Shown here in pieces: positions 9,006 to 17,002 of a stretch of DNA of 35,923 bases (within the stretch, counting starts at the first letter, position 1; the number at the start of each line of letters is the position of its first letter). Origin of the DNA: Caballeronia arationis. GTDB lineage: Bacteria; Pseudomonadota; Gammaproteobacteria; Burkholderiales; Burkholderiaceae. Location of the stretch: contig NZ_FCOG02000066.1 in assembly GCF_001544975.2 (NCBI RefSeq), forward strand, positions 1 to 35,923, written 5' to 3'. Under the pieces are notes generated by a model. It was given only the letters and a program-made list of their open reading frames with translations. It ran no database searches and was not told the DNA's origin. The translations under genes and the position numbers were made by a program.

Positions 9006-9920
9006 TCAAAGCTCCTTGCGAATGTCGACGACACGTGTCAGCGCCCACACGATCATCAGCACGACCGCGAGCAACACCACCGCATTGGCCGCAGCCGCGG
9101 GAAACTGCAGATATCCCGTCTGCACCTGGATGATCTTGCCGACCGATGCGATCTGCTGCCCGCCCATCACGCCGACCGTGAGGAAGTCGCCCATCACGAT
9201 CGTGATCACGAAGATCGAGCCGATCACGATCCCGGTCTTCGACAGCGGCAACACCACGTCACGGATCACCTGCCATCCGCTCGCGCCCGCGTCGCGCGCG
9301 GCTTCCAGCAGCGAGCGGTCGATGCGCATCATCGCGTTGAAGATCGGCACGATCATGAAGAACGTGTACAGGTGCACGAACGCGAGGGTCACTGAGAAGT
9401 TCGAATACAGCAGCCATTCGAGCGGCTGATCGATCATATGCGCGCCGATCAGCGCCTGATTGACGAGCCCGTTGCGGCCGAGCAGCGGAATCCACGAGAT
9501 CATGCGGATCACGTTCGACGTCCAGAACGGAATCGTGCAGACGAGAAAGAGCACGGTTTGCATCGCCGTCGTGCGCACATGAAACGCGAGGAAGTACGCA
9601 ATCGTGAAGCCCAGCACCAGCGTGACGGCCCAGACGATCGCGCAGAACTTGATCGTCGACCAGTAGGTCTTGAACGTGACGCACATGTCGGTCATCGACG
9701 AGCAGCCGTCGAAGATCGCCGCGTAGTTCTTCAGCGTGAACGCCGGGATGATCTGGTACTCGTTGAAGTCCCAGAAGCTCACGATCAGCGTGATCAGAAG
9801 CGGCACGATGAAGAAGAGCGCGAAGGTCAGCGTGAGCGGCGTCGCCTGCAGCCATGCGCTCACGCGCCGGTGACGTACCGGCGCGTCCCCGGCGCTGGGG
9901 AGGAACTCGATTGAAGCCAT
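9006..9920 (-). CDS. ABC transporter permease, PotB-like
   Basis: This 304-residue inner-membrane permease starts its first membrane segment near residue 27 (LTLTFALFFIVPLLITLIVS) and has five further hydrophobic stretches. The EAA loop reads EAARDAGASGWQVIRDVVLP, the contact with the ATPase. It is the partner of the PotC-like permease, ending one base before that gene starts, and lies 98 bases after the binding-protein gene. A strong hairpin in that gap may lower its expression relative to the binding protein. The start at 9920 has only a weak ribosome binding site, but the N-terminus is of normal length for the family. Confidence 0.9.
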   Translation of the reverse strand: MASIEFLPSAGDAPVRHRRVSAWLQATPLTLTFALFFIVPLLITLIVSFWDFNEYQIIPAFTLKNYAAIFDGCSSMTDMCVTFKTYWSTIKFCAIVWAVTLVLGFTIAYFLAFHVRTTAMQTVLFLVCTIPFWTSNVIRMISWIPLLGRNGLVNQALIGAHMIDQPLEWLLYSNFSVTLAFVHLYTFFMIVPIFNAMMRIDRSLLEAARDAGASGWQVIRDVVLPLSKTGIVIGSIFVITIVMGDFLTVGVMGGQQIASVGKIIQVQTGYLQFPAAAANAVVLLAVVLMIVWALTRVVDIRKEL

Positions 9921-9957
9921 TGGCGGTGTCCGTCCAAAAGGCAGAAGGCAAAGGGCG

Positions 9958-9980
9958 GCGGCCGGCGTCGCGCCGGCCGC
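9958..9980 (-). other. Intercistronic hairpin after the binding-protein gene
   Basis: Two exact 9-base arms (GCGGCCGGC at 9958-9966 and GCCGGCCGC at 9972-9980) flank a 5-base loop between the binding-protein gene and the first permease gene. No T-tract follows, so it is more likely an mRNA-stabilising or attenuating stem than a full terminator. Such stems are common after binding-protein genes, where they favour high binding-protein output. Confidence 0.55.
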
Positions 9981-10018
9981 GTGTCAGGCGTGAAGGCGAG
10001 CGTGCTAGCGTGCGAACG

Positions 10019-11314
10019 TCACGCAGCGATGAACTCGTTCCACTTTTGCACCATGTAGATGTTCTCGTCCATCACGGCGTTCCAGCAGGCGATCGCGCCC
10101 ATGCGCTGCGTGTACGAGCCGCCGTCGCGCACGGTGCCCGCCTTCTCGAGCAACTGGCCGTCGGGCGCCTTGATGTCTTGCGCAGCCGGCTTGCCTTCGA
10201 TCCAGTAGTCCCACTCGTACGGCTGCATGTGCGTCTTCGCGGTGTCGAGCACGCCCGAGTAATAGCCCTGACGCATCAGATAGGCGCCCGCCCAGCCGTC
10301 CTGGAACCAGTTGACGAACTCATACGCGGCATCGAGCTTCTTGCCCTGCAGCGAGCGCGGAAACCCGAAGCCCGACGCCCACGAGCGATAGCCTTCCTTG
10401 AGCGGCTGGAACGTGCAGGCGACGCCCATCGTGCGCACTTTCGTGACAGCCGGCGACCACATCGACTGGATCACGACCTCGCCCGATGCCATCAGGTTCA
10501 CGCTCTCGTTGAAGTCCTTCCAGAATGCGCGGAACTGACCCGCACGCTTCGCCTCGATCAGGATCTTGATGGTCTGGTCGATCTCGGCCTTGGTCATGTT
10601 GCCCTTGTCGCCGTACTTGACCTGACCCATTGCCTCGATCGCCATCGCCGAATCCATGATGCCGATCGCCGGAATGTTGAGGAGCGCGGCCTTGCCCTTG
10701 AACTGCGGGTTGAGCAGGTCGGCCCACGTCGTGACCGGCCGCTTGATCAGGTCCGGGCGGATGCCGAGCGTGTCCGCGTTGTAGGTCGTCGGGATCAGGG
10801 TCATCCATTCGGTGGGCGTCGACGAGAATTCGGTCGAGCGCGCGCCCTTCAGGAACATTACCTTCTTCGGCGCGGTGCCCTGGTCGCCGATCTTCTTGCC
10901 GTTGATCTCGCCTTTGGTCAGCACCGGCGTGATCTTGTCGGCGAGCTTGATCTTCTTGACGTCCATGCCCGCGAGCGTGCCGGACGGAATCAGTTTCTTG
11001 AGCGAGAAGTATTCGGTGTCGACGATGTCGAACGAGTTCGGCTGCGTGATGATGCGCTTGGCGACATCGTCGGTGGTGACGGGGATGTACTGGATCTCGA
11101 TGCCCGTGTCTTCCTTAAACTTCTTCGCGATGTCCGCGCTCTGGTTCACCGCGGTGCCCAGATAGCGCAGCACGATCTTTTCCTGCGCGTGCACATACGG
11201 AAAGCCGGCGATGCCCGCCGCCGCGACCGCGCCCTTGATGAACGTGCGGCGCGACAGGCCCTTGTCCGTCTCGACGGATTCGGGCGTTGCCGGGCTCTCT
11301 TTGGATTCGCTCAT
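10019..11314 (-). CDS. Tat-exported ABC substrate-binding protein, PotD-like
   Basis: This 431-residue periplasmic binding protein has a twin-arginine signal (LSRRTFIKGAVAAAGIAGFP) ending near VHAQ, so it is probably exported folded. The mature part begins with EKIVLRYLGTAVNQS and resembles spermidine/putrescine-type and opine-type extracellular binding proteins (DIVDTEYFSLKKLIPSG, then a C-terminal helical lobe with NWFQDGWAGAYLMRQGYYSG). It should capture the substrate and deliver it to the two downstream permeases. The start at 11314 (MSESKESPA) is chosen for its GAGGAG ribosome binding site; a start 24 codons earlier would place an odd charged tail before the signal. It lies 61 bases downstream of the ATPase gene. 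The ligand is not readable from sequence. Confidence 0.9.
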   Translation of the reverse strand: MSESKESPATPESVETDKGLSRRTFIKGAVAAAGIAGFPYVHAQEKIVLRYLGTAVNQSADIAKKFKEDTGIEIQYIPVTTDDVAKRIITQPNSFDIVDTEYFSLKKLIPSGTLAGMDVKKIKLADKITPVLTKGEINGKKIGDQGTAPKKVMFLKGARSTEFSSTPTEWMTLIPTTYNADTLGIRPDLIKRPVTTWADLLNPQFKGKAALLNIPAIGIMDSAMAIEAMGQVKYGDKGNMTKAEIDQTIKILIEAKRAGQFRAFWKDFNESVNLMASGEVVIQSMWSPAVTKVRTMGVACTFQPLKEGYRSWASGFGFPRSLQGKKLDAAYEFVNWFQDGWAGAYLMRQGYYSGVLDTAKTHMQPYEWDYWIEGKPAAQDIKAPDGQLLEKAGTVRDGGSYTQRMGAIACWNAVMDENIYMVQKWNEFIAA

Positions 11315-11375
11315 TGCTCTTTCTCCTCGTTGAAATCGTCTTCGGGTCCGGCGTTTTTGGTGTTCGTGTTCGCTC

Positions 11376-12431
11376 TCATGCGGCAAGCGGATGCGCGTTC
11401 TGCTCGTCCCACCAGACGGTCACGCGCGCCTCGGGACCGAAGCGTTGTGGATCGTAGTCGGCGTCGCTCACGAGCGACACGAGTTCCGGCGAGCCATCGA
11501 GCGGATCGAGTGTCATGCGCAGATGGGTGCCCTGATACTCGGCCTCGCGCACGGTGCATGCGACGCCGCCGATACGGCTCAAGCCTCGCTCGCCCGCCGC
11601 CTGCACCGGCGTCACCCCATGCGGCGCGATGCGAAGGTGATCGGCGCGCACGGTGAAGAGGCGCCCGTTCGCGCCGAGCACATTATGACCACCGAGAAAG
11701 CGCGCGACGAACTCCGTGCGCGGCCGGTTGAATACGTCATGCGGCGTGCCGCTCTGTTCGATATGACCGTGGCTCATCACGACGACGAGATCGGCCAGCG
11801 CCATCGCTTCTTCCTGCGAGTGCGTGACGTGCACGAACGTGATGCCGAGTTCCTTCTGCCAGCGCTTGAGTTCCGCGCGCATCTGCACGCGCAGGAACGG
11901 ATCGAGCGCGGACAGCGGTTCGTCGAGCAGGAGGCAACGCGGCTGGTTGAGCAACGCACGCGCGAGCGCCACGCGCTGCTGCTGGCCGCCCGACAACTGC
12001 GCGGGCTTTCGCTGTGCGTATGCCGACATCGCGACGAGTTCGAGCAGTTCGCCGGCGCGCTTGCGCCGCGCGTCCTTCGCGACACCGCGCATCTTGAGGC
12101 TGAACGCGACGTTGTCGAGCGCGCTCAGATGCGGAAAGAGCGCATAGCTCTGAAAGACCATCGCGGTGCCGCGCGACGCGGGTTCCTCGCGTGTGACGTT
12201 GCGTCCGCCGATGAGGACGTCGCCGTCCGACACCGACTCGTGACCCGCGATCATCCTGAGCGTCGAGGTCTTGCCGCATCCCGAAGGGCCGAGCAGGCAG
12301 CAATACTCGCCGCCGGGAATGCGCAGATCGATCGAATCGACTGCGAGCGCGTCGCCATATTGCTTGGAGACGTGGACCAGTTCGATATCCGCGGCGGAGG
12401 TGTGTACCACTGTTGATGCCGGCTGAACCAT
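11376..12431 (-). CDS. ABC transporter ATP-binding protein, PotA-like
   Basis: This 351-residue cytoplasmic ATPase powers the importer encoded downstream. Walker A is GPSGCGKT at 48-55, the Q-loop glutamine is near 94, the ABC signature LSGGQ is at 146-150 and Walker B CLLLDEP at 166-172. The C-terminal 110 residues form the TOBE-like regulatory region typical of polyamine and related importers. It is the first gene of the minus-strand operon. The start at 12431 is preferred because AAGGA lies about 10 bases upstream; a start three codons earlier (12440) is in frame but AAGGA would almost touch it. The 281 bases between this start and the divergent deacetylase gene should hold promoters for both units. 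Confidence 0.92.
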   Translation of the reverse strand: MVQPASTVVHTSAADIELVHVSKQYGDALAVDSIDLRIPGGEYCCLLGPSGCGKTSTLRMIAGHESVSDGDVLIGGRNVTREEPASRGTAMVFQSYALFPHLSALDNVAFSLKMRGVAKDARRKRAGELLELVAMSAYAQRKPAQLSGGQQQRVALARALLNQPRCLLLDEPLSALDPFLRVQMRAELKRWQKELGITFVHVTHSQEEAMALADLVVVMSHGHIEQSGTPHDVFNRPRTEFVARFLGGHNVLGANGRLFTVRADHLRIAPHGVTPVQAAGERGLSRIGGVACTVREAEYQGTHLRMTLDPLDGSPELVSLVSDADYDPQRFGPEARVTVWWDEQNAHPLAA

Positions 12432-12440
12432 GAAGGGCAT

Positions 12441-12712
12441 GTCCTTGAGGGCGGAACGTTGGGAACGCGTGCGGACGCAGTGTTTGCAAAAGGTATGCCA
12501 TTGCTTGCGACGCCGTGCCCCTGACGTTCCATCGACTCGTCAAGCCGCGTGTCTGCGAACTGGCGCGCATATTGCACACGAACCGCTGCCCCGATCGTTG
12601 GCGATTCATTGCATCAGTTCTGTGCGATAGCGGTGCGAATCTCGTCCGCAATGGGGCACGTTCGGGCCAAACCGGTTCATCCATATCAACAACGTCCACC
12701 GGCCTCTCAAAG
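12441..12712. other. Divergent intergenic region, ABC operon / deacetylase
   Basis: These 272 bases separate the minus-strand importer operon from the plus-strand deacetylase-GntR-flavin reductase unit and should carry promoters for both. The GntR protein encoded two genes downstream is the obvious candidate regulator. I see no convincing -35/-10 pair and no perfect operator palindrome. A partial dyad around GGTATGCC at 12492-12499 is the only suggestive element. Confidence 0.35.
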
Positions 12713-13681
12713 ATGAACGACTCACGCAATGCGCCACTGCATTCCCGAAGCGGGTTCGGTCCGCTCGCGACGCATGGCCGCTTTCCGTATCGTCCAATCG
12801 TCGACAGCGACAACTTTCGCTGGCCCAACGGCAGCGGCCTCGCGGTCTATCTCGGCTTCAACATCGAGCACTTCGCGTTCGGCGAAGGACTCGGCGCGGC
12901 GCTCGGTCCCGTCTCGCCACAGCCTGACGTGCTCAACTACAGCTGGCGCGAGTACGGCAATCGTGTCGGCGCCTGGCGCTGCATCGATCTCTTCGACGAC
13001 CTGGACCTGCCCGCGGGCACGCTCATCAACACTTCGCTCTACGACCACTGCCCTAAACTGATCGATGCCTGCGCGGCGCGCGGCGACGAACTGATTGCGC
13101 ATGGACATACGAACGCAGAGCGGCAGAGCGATCTCGACGAGGCGGCCGAGCGCGCATTGCTTCTGCACTGCCGCGAACGAATCGCGGCGCATTCGGGCAC
13201 GGCGCCTGCGGGCTGGCTTTCGCCGTGGATCTCCGAGTCGCATGCGACGCCCGATCTGCTCGCCGAGACCGGCTATCGCTATACGCTGAACTGGTGCCAC
13301 GACGACCGCCCCGTGCGCATGGCGACGCGTGATGGTGCGCTCTGGTCGATTCCCTATCCGCAGGAACTGAACGACCTGCCGATGATCGTCGCCCGCCAGA
13401 TGGACGCCTGCGCGTTCGCGGACATGATCGTCGACCAGTTCGACGAGATGCTCGAACAGAGCAATCGCAAGCTTCGCTCCGGGGCCGCGCCGCAAGCGCT
13501 CGTCATGGGCATCGCGCTGCATCCGTACATCGTCGGGCAGCCGTATCGGCTGCGGCATCTGCGCCGCGCGCTCGCTCATATCGCGGCGGCCCGCTCGCGC
13601 GGCGACGTGTGGATGACGACCCCGGGAAGGATCGCCGCCTTCATGGACGAAGCAACGCTCGCGACGCAGCGAACCGCATGA
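12713..13681 (+). CDS. Polysaccharide deacetylase-family hydrolase (PuuE-like)
   Basis: This 322-residue protein belongs to the polysaccharide deacetylase (NodB-homology) superfamily, in the branch that includes cofactor-independent allantoinases and cyclic-imide hydrolases rather than true chitin deacetylases. Visible motifs are LGFNIEHF near 47-54 in place of the classical TFDD, an IAHGHTN metal-site-like motif near 128-134, GWLSPWISES near 167-176 and a late LHPYIVGQP near 269-277. It would hydrolyse a C-N bond in a small cyclic or acylated nitrogen compound; the substrate is inferred only from the branch and from its position beside an amine-type importer. The start at 12713 (MNDSRN) begins the recognisable protein; the frame is open upstream, but that part resembles no family. 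Its stop overlaps the ATG of the GntR gene. Confidence 0.82.
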   Translation: MNDSRNAPLHSRSGFGPLATHGRFPYRPIVDSDNFRWPNGSGLAVYLGFNIEHFAFGEGLGAALGPVSPQPDVLNYSWREYGNRVGAWRCIDLFDDLDLPAGTLINTSLYDHCPKLIDACAARGDELIAHGHTNAERQSDLDEAAERALLLHCRERIAAHSGTAPAGWLSPWISESHATPDLLAETGYRYTLNWCHDDRPVRMATRDGALWSIPYPQELNDLPMIVARQMDACAFADMIVDQFDEMLEQSNRKLRSGAAPQALVMGIALHPYIVGQPYRLRHLRRALAHIAAARSRGDVWMTTPGRIAAFMDEATLATQRTA

Positions 13682-14370
13682 AGCAGGCGAGGAACAGCGT
13701 GGACGTCGACGCCCGCATCTATCAATCCATCTTCGACGGTGTGTTGAACCGCCGCCTGACGCCAGGAACGAAACTGCCCGAGCCCGAACTGTGCCAGCTG
13801 TTCGGCGTCGGACGCGCGGTCGTGCGGCGGGTGCTGGAGAAACTCGCTTATGACGGCATCGTCGAGCTTCGGCCGAACAAGGGCGCGGTGATCGCCGAGC
13901 CGACGCGTGAGGAAACGCGCGAGATCTTCGAGGCGCGCCGCGCGGTGGAACGCGCTCTGATGGAACTCGCGGTCACGCGTGCAAGCGGCGCGGACATCGC
14001 CGCGTTGCGCGAACAGCTCGCCGAAGAGCACGACGCGATGCATCGCTTCGATCAGCCTTCATGGGCGCGGCTCGCGAGCGGCTTTCACCTGGCTATCGGC
14101 GCGCTTGCCGGCAATACGATCCTGCTCGACTATCTCACGGAGCTGGTTTCGCGCTGTTCGCTGATCGTCGGCGTGTACGAGCCCAAGGGCAACGCGCCCT
14201 GCGAGCACGACGAACACACGGCGATCCTCGATTGCATGGAAAGGCGCGATACCGCAGGCGCGGTCGCGCACATAGACGCGCACCTTCGGGGACTCGAAGC
14301 GCGCATCGAAACGTCGCGCATGCCGGGCGAGAAAAGCCTCGGCGCATTGCTCGGCCTCACAGGCACATAG
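13678..14370 (+). CDS. GntR-family regulator with FCD domain
   Basis: This 230-residue regulator has an N-terminal winged helix-turn-helix at about 10-75 (YQSIFDGVLNRRLTPGTKLP, then FGVGRAVVRRVLEKLAYDGI, then RPNKGAVI). An all-helical FCD ligand-binding domain follows (REIFEARRAVERALMELAV, later FHLAIGALAGN and DEHTAILDCMERRDTAGA). The His and Asp positions that hold metal in FCD proteins are present, as in FHLAI and HEDHT-like DEHTA. It is expected to repress the neighbouring catabolic and transport genes until its ligand binds. The ATG overlaps the deacetylase stop as ATGA, which shows one transcription unit. A longer start is possible but would run further into the deacetylase gene. Confidence 0.9.
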   Translation: MKQARNSVDVDARIYQSIFDGVLNRRLTPGTKLPEPELCQLFGVGRAVVRRVLEKLAYDGIVELRPNKGAVIAEPTREETREIFEARRAVERALMELAVTRASGADIAALREQLAEEHDAMHRFDQPSWARLASGFHLAIGALAGNTILLDYLTELVSRCSLIVGVYEPKGNAPCEHDEHTAILDCMERRDTAGAVAHIDAHLRGLEARIETSRMPGEKSLGALLGLTGT

Positions 14371-14379
14371 GCGGTCCAC

Positions 14380-14970
14380 ATGGAAATCGACTTCGAAGCC
14401 ATCACCGAATATCAGCGCTACAAGCTGATGGCGAGTCTCATCGTGCCGCGCCCCATCGCGCTCGTCACCACGCTCGGCGAGGATGGCACCGTGAATGCCG
14501 CGCCGTTCTCAATGTTCAACATGCTCGGCGAGGAACCGCCCATCGTGATGATCAGCGTGAATCGCGTCGCTGATGGCACGCTCAAGGACACAGCCGTCAA
14601 CATCGCGCGCACGGGCGAGTTCGTCGTGCATCTGTCCGACGAGGCGATCGCGGAGAAGATGCATCGATGCGGCGAGCGGTTTCCGCCGAACGTGAGCGAA
14701 CTGGAGTCGGTCGGGCTCACGCCGGTGGCAAGCTCGCGCGTCGCGCCGCCGCGCATCGCTGAAGCGCCGGTCGCATTCGAATGCACGCTATGGGAGACGC
14801 TCGAGACGACGAGCCGGCACATCTTCATCGGCAAGGTGCACCGGCTGCATGCACGCGACGAACTGATCGACGTCGAGACGTGGCGCGTGCGGCTTCAGCA
14901 CTATTTTCCTGTGGGTCGCTTTGGCGCGAGCGATTATGTGACGACGCGCGACCGGTTCACGCTCGGCTGA
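14380..14970 (+). CDS. Flavin reductase-like FMN-binding protein
   Basis: This 196-residue protein has the split-barrel flavin reductase-like fold. It begins with a segment typical of the family (YKLMASLIVPRPIALVTT), then NAAPFSMFNMLGEEPPIVMISV, the FMN-contacting core. A second family block, FVVHLSD, lies near 83-89. Members reduce flavin with NAD(P)H for a partner monooxygenase, or bind flavin in a less defined role. It starts 9 bases after the GntR stop, with AGGCGG as ribosome binding site, and closes the deacetylase operon. That suggests a catabolic role on the same nitrogen compound. It converges on the TIR gene 37 bases downstream. Confidence 0.87.
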   Translation: MEIDFEAITEYQRYKLMASLIVPRPIALVTTLGEDGTVNAAPFSMFNMLGEEPPIVMISVNRVADGTLKDTAVNIARTGEFVVHLSDEAIAEKMHRCGERFPPNVSELESVGLTPVASSRVAPPRIAEAPVAFECTLWETLETTSRHIFIGKVHRLHARDELIDVETWRVRLQHYFPVGRFGASDYVTTRDRFTLG

Positions 14971-15007
14971 ACCGGGGACACGGACGGCCTGGGAAGCGAA
15001 ATCTTCC

Positions 15008-16336
15008 CTAGCGCCAGTCGAGCAACACGAATTGCGCCGCGACGATCGCGAGCCAGTGCGCATTGTTCTCGCGAAGCGACTGCAGCAGTTCAGCGAGCAA
15101 GGCCGTGTGATCGACATCGGCGCCGCGCTCTTCGAGCTGCTTCGGATACGCCTTCAGCGCCCGGCTTCTCACGAGGTATTCGGAGGTCGCCGTCTCCACC
15201 TTGTCGGAGAGGCTTTTGTCGAAGAGCATCTGGAAAGCCGATACACCGGGAATGCCGATCTTCTTCGATTCCTCCTGCACCTCGTCGTATTCCTCGAGCA
15301 CCGTTTCGACCATCGCCACGCACTCCTCGCGGGACGGCGCATGGTATTTCGCCTCCAGATAGCGCGGTTCGAGGATGTCGAAGCGTATGCGCAGGATCAG
15401 CCTGACGAGCAGGACGAAGGTCGCGAGCTGACCGGGCATGGCGTCCGGCATCTTCCATTCGAACATGGGCCGCAGCTTCTGGCTGTTCGCCTCGACGAAC
15501 AGCAGGGTGAGCCGCCGCAGCAGCGACTGCACGACCTCGCTCTTCGAGATCAGCGGGATGAAGATGCCGTGCTCATTCGCGAAGGGCGAGAGATGCGGCG
15601 GCAGCGCGCCGGACACGAGCGACGGAATCTCGCGCTCCAGTTCGCCCGGCCATTCGACGGAATCGCCCAGCATCGCCGACACAGCCGACCAGCTCACCGT
15701 CGCATCGGGCCGCATGCCGATCAGCTTCATGCCCTCGCCATTGCCCTCCACCTGCGATTGCGCGGGATCGAGCTTGTGGTTCCTGTCGTAGGCGAGCGAG
15801 AGCTGGATGCGTCGCGTGTAGTACTGCGGCTTGATCGATGCGTTCGCGAACAGTTCCGCCAGTTCGCGCGCCGCCGTCCGGGCGGTGTCGTAGTAGTCCC
15901 CGGCGAACTTGCCGACCTCGTCGTTGAGTGGCTCGCCGCGGCTGAACAGGCCTTTTACGAAGACATCGCGGAAGAACTTGAGGATGCTTTCCTCGGTCGC
16001 GTCGTAGCCCTGATACTGGTCGAACATGCCCGGCAGCTTCAGGTCGGGATTGCGGATCGACACGACCGTCTTCTCGTCGACGACCGTGAAGCGCGCGAGT
16101 TCGTAACCGGGCCAGCCGTTGTCGACCGACGCGCTCGGGTACAGGTAGATGAAGGCGTCGGCGTCGCGCGTGTTCAGGTTGATCCATTCGCGCCACTTCG
16201 TGCCGCCCGGCATCTCCTCGTTCACGCGCACGTCGATCAGGCCCGGCGATGGACACAGCGCGAGCATCGACATTCTCAGACTCTTTGCGATGTGCGCGAA
16301 TTCCGATGTGTGGCTTAGGAATATCTTGGCGGGCAT
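15008..16336 (-). CDS. TIR-domain protein with uncharacterised C-terminal region
   Basis: The N-terminal 110 or so residues of this 442-residue protein look like a TIR domain: a first strand AKIFLSHTS (3-11), then TKWREWINLNTRDADAFIYLYPS (46-68), then WPGYELARF (75-83). Glu79 sits where TIR NADases place the catalytic glutamate. Bacterial TIR proteins often degrade NAD+ or make a signal nucleotide during phage infection. The remaining 320 residues carry no motif I can name; they are mixed helical, with hydrophobic stretches near 265-285 and 300-320. The start at 16336 follows a good AGGAG site; a start 25 codons earlier would add an unrelated tail. The gene stands alone on its strand between a flavin-reductase gene and a divergent PGDYG gene. 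A defence role is inferred. Confidence 0.82.
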   Translation of the reverse strand: MPAKIFLSHTSEFAHIAKSLRMSMLALCPSPGLIDVRVNEEMPGGTKWREWINLNTRDADAFIYLYPSASVDNGWPGYELARFTVVDEKTVVSIRNPDLKLPGMFDQYQGYDATEESILKFFRDVFVKGLFSRGEPLNDEVGKFAGDYYDTARTAARELAELFANASIKPQYYTRRIQLSLAYDRNHKLDPAQSQVEGNGEGMKLIGMRPDATVSWSAVSAMLGDSVEWPGELEREIPSLVSGALPPHLSPFANEHGIFIPLISKSEVVQSLLRRLTLLFVEANSQKLRPMFEWKMPDAMPGQLATFVLLVRLILRIRFDILEPRYLEAKYHAPSREECVAMVETVLEEYDEVQEESKKIGIPGVSAFQMLFDKSLSDKVETATSEYLVRSRALKAYPKQLEERGADVDHTALLAELLQSLRENNAHWLAIVAAQFVLLDWR

Positions 16337-16573
16337 CTGCGTCTCCTGGGTCGCCCTGCTCGCCTGCCGATGCGCGAGCCAGTGCGCGGCGTTCGCCGGC
16401 CTTCCTACCATAGTATTCCTGATCAGCGTCCATACGCCAAAATCGCGCTCCCAGACGCAATCGATTGCGGCGGCGTTGCATGGCGACGTGCCCGGCGGCC
16501 AGAAAGCGCTCCCTTGGCATCTGCGCTACGATAGGCTTTTCCCATCCACCTTCGATTCGTCCCGACCCTCGCC

Positions 16574-16963
16574 ATGTCCGAACGACGCCGCTATCGCCGC
16601 AAGCCGGATCAGTTCGTCGTCGCCGTCCCGCTGCGGCTCGAGACGGACGGCTTCGTGTTCCGCAAATGGGGCGGCGAGCAGCGCTGCAAGCAGGGCGACT
16701 GGATCGTCGACAACAACGGCGAAATCTACACCGTCGACGCGGAAGTTTTCGCGCAAATCTATCGGGAGGTTCATCGCGGCGCTTATCGCAAGATCACGCC
16801 GGTATGGGCCGAGGTCGCCGAGAACGCTGGGCAGGTGTCGACCAAGGAAGGCCAGACGCATTACGAACGCGGCGATTACCTCGTCTTCAACAACGAAGAC
16901 GGCACCGACGGTTATGCGATGAAGGCGGAGAGATTCCAGTCGAGCTACGAACTGGACGAATAA
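16574..16963 (+). CDS. PGDYG-type small protein
   Basis: This 129-residue soluble protein has two related halves. KQGDWIVDNNGEIYTVDAE (about 37-55) and ERGDYLVFNNEDGTDGYAMK (about 94-113) both match the PGDYG pattern, in which a glycine-aspartate turn is followed by a hydrophobic strand and an asparagine pair. Each is followed by a short helix-forming segment (FAQIYR, FQSSYE). The biochemical role of the family is unknown to me. The gene is divergent from the TIR gene, with 237 bases between starts, so shared regulation is possible but unproven. A strong hairpin follows its stop directly. Confidence 0.72.
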   Translation: MSERRRYRRKPDQFVVAVPLRLETDGFVFRKWGGEQRCKQGDWIVDNNGEIYTVDAEVFAQIYREVHRGAYRKITPVWAEVAENAGQVSTKEGQTHYERGDYLVFNNEDGTDGYAMKAERFQSSYELDE

Positions 16964-16987
16964 GGCGGCGCCGCATCGGGCGCCGCC
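16964..16987. terminator. Hairpin between convergent PGDYG and MFS genes
   Basis: Exact 9-base arms (GGCGGCGCC at 16964-16972 and GGCGCCGCC at 16979-16987) around a 6-base loop begin right after the PGDYG stop and end 15 bases before the MFS stop. The placement fits a bidirectional terminator, although no T-tract is present on either side. Confidence 0.6.
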
Positions 16988-17002
16988 AGCGAATTCACCC
17001 GG

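Noticed and set aside
9854..11656. 600-codon open frame antisense to the binding-protein gene
   Set aside because: It overlaps two well-supported minus-strand genes, and its composition is that of a shadow frame.
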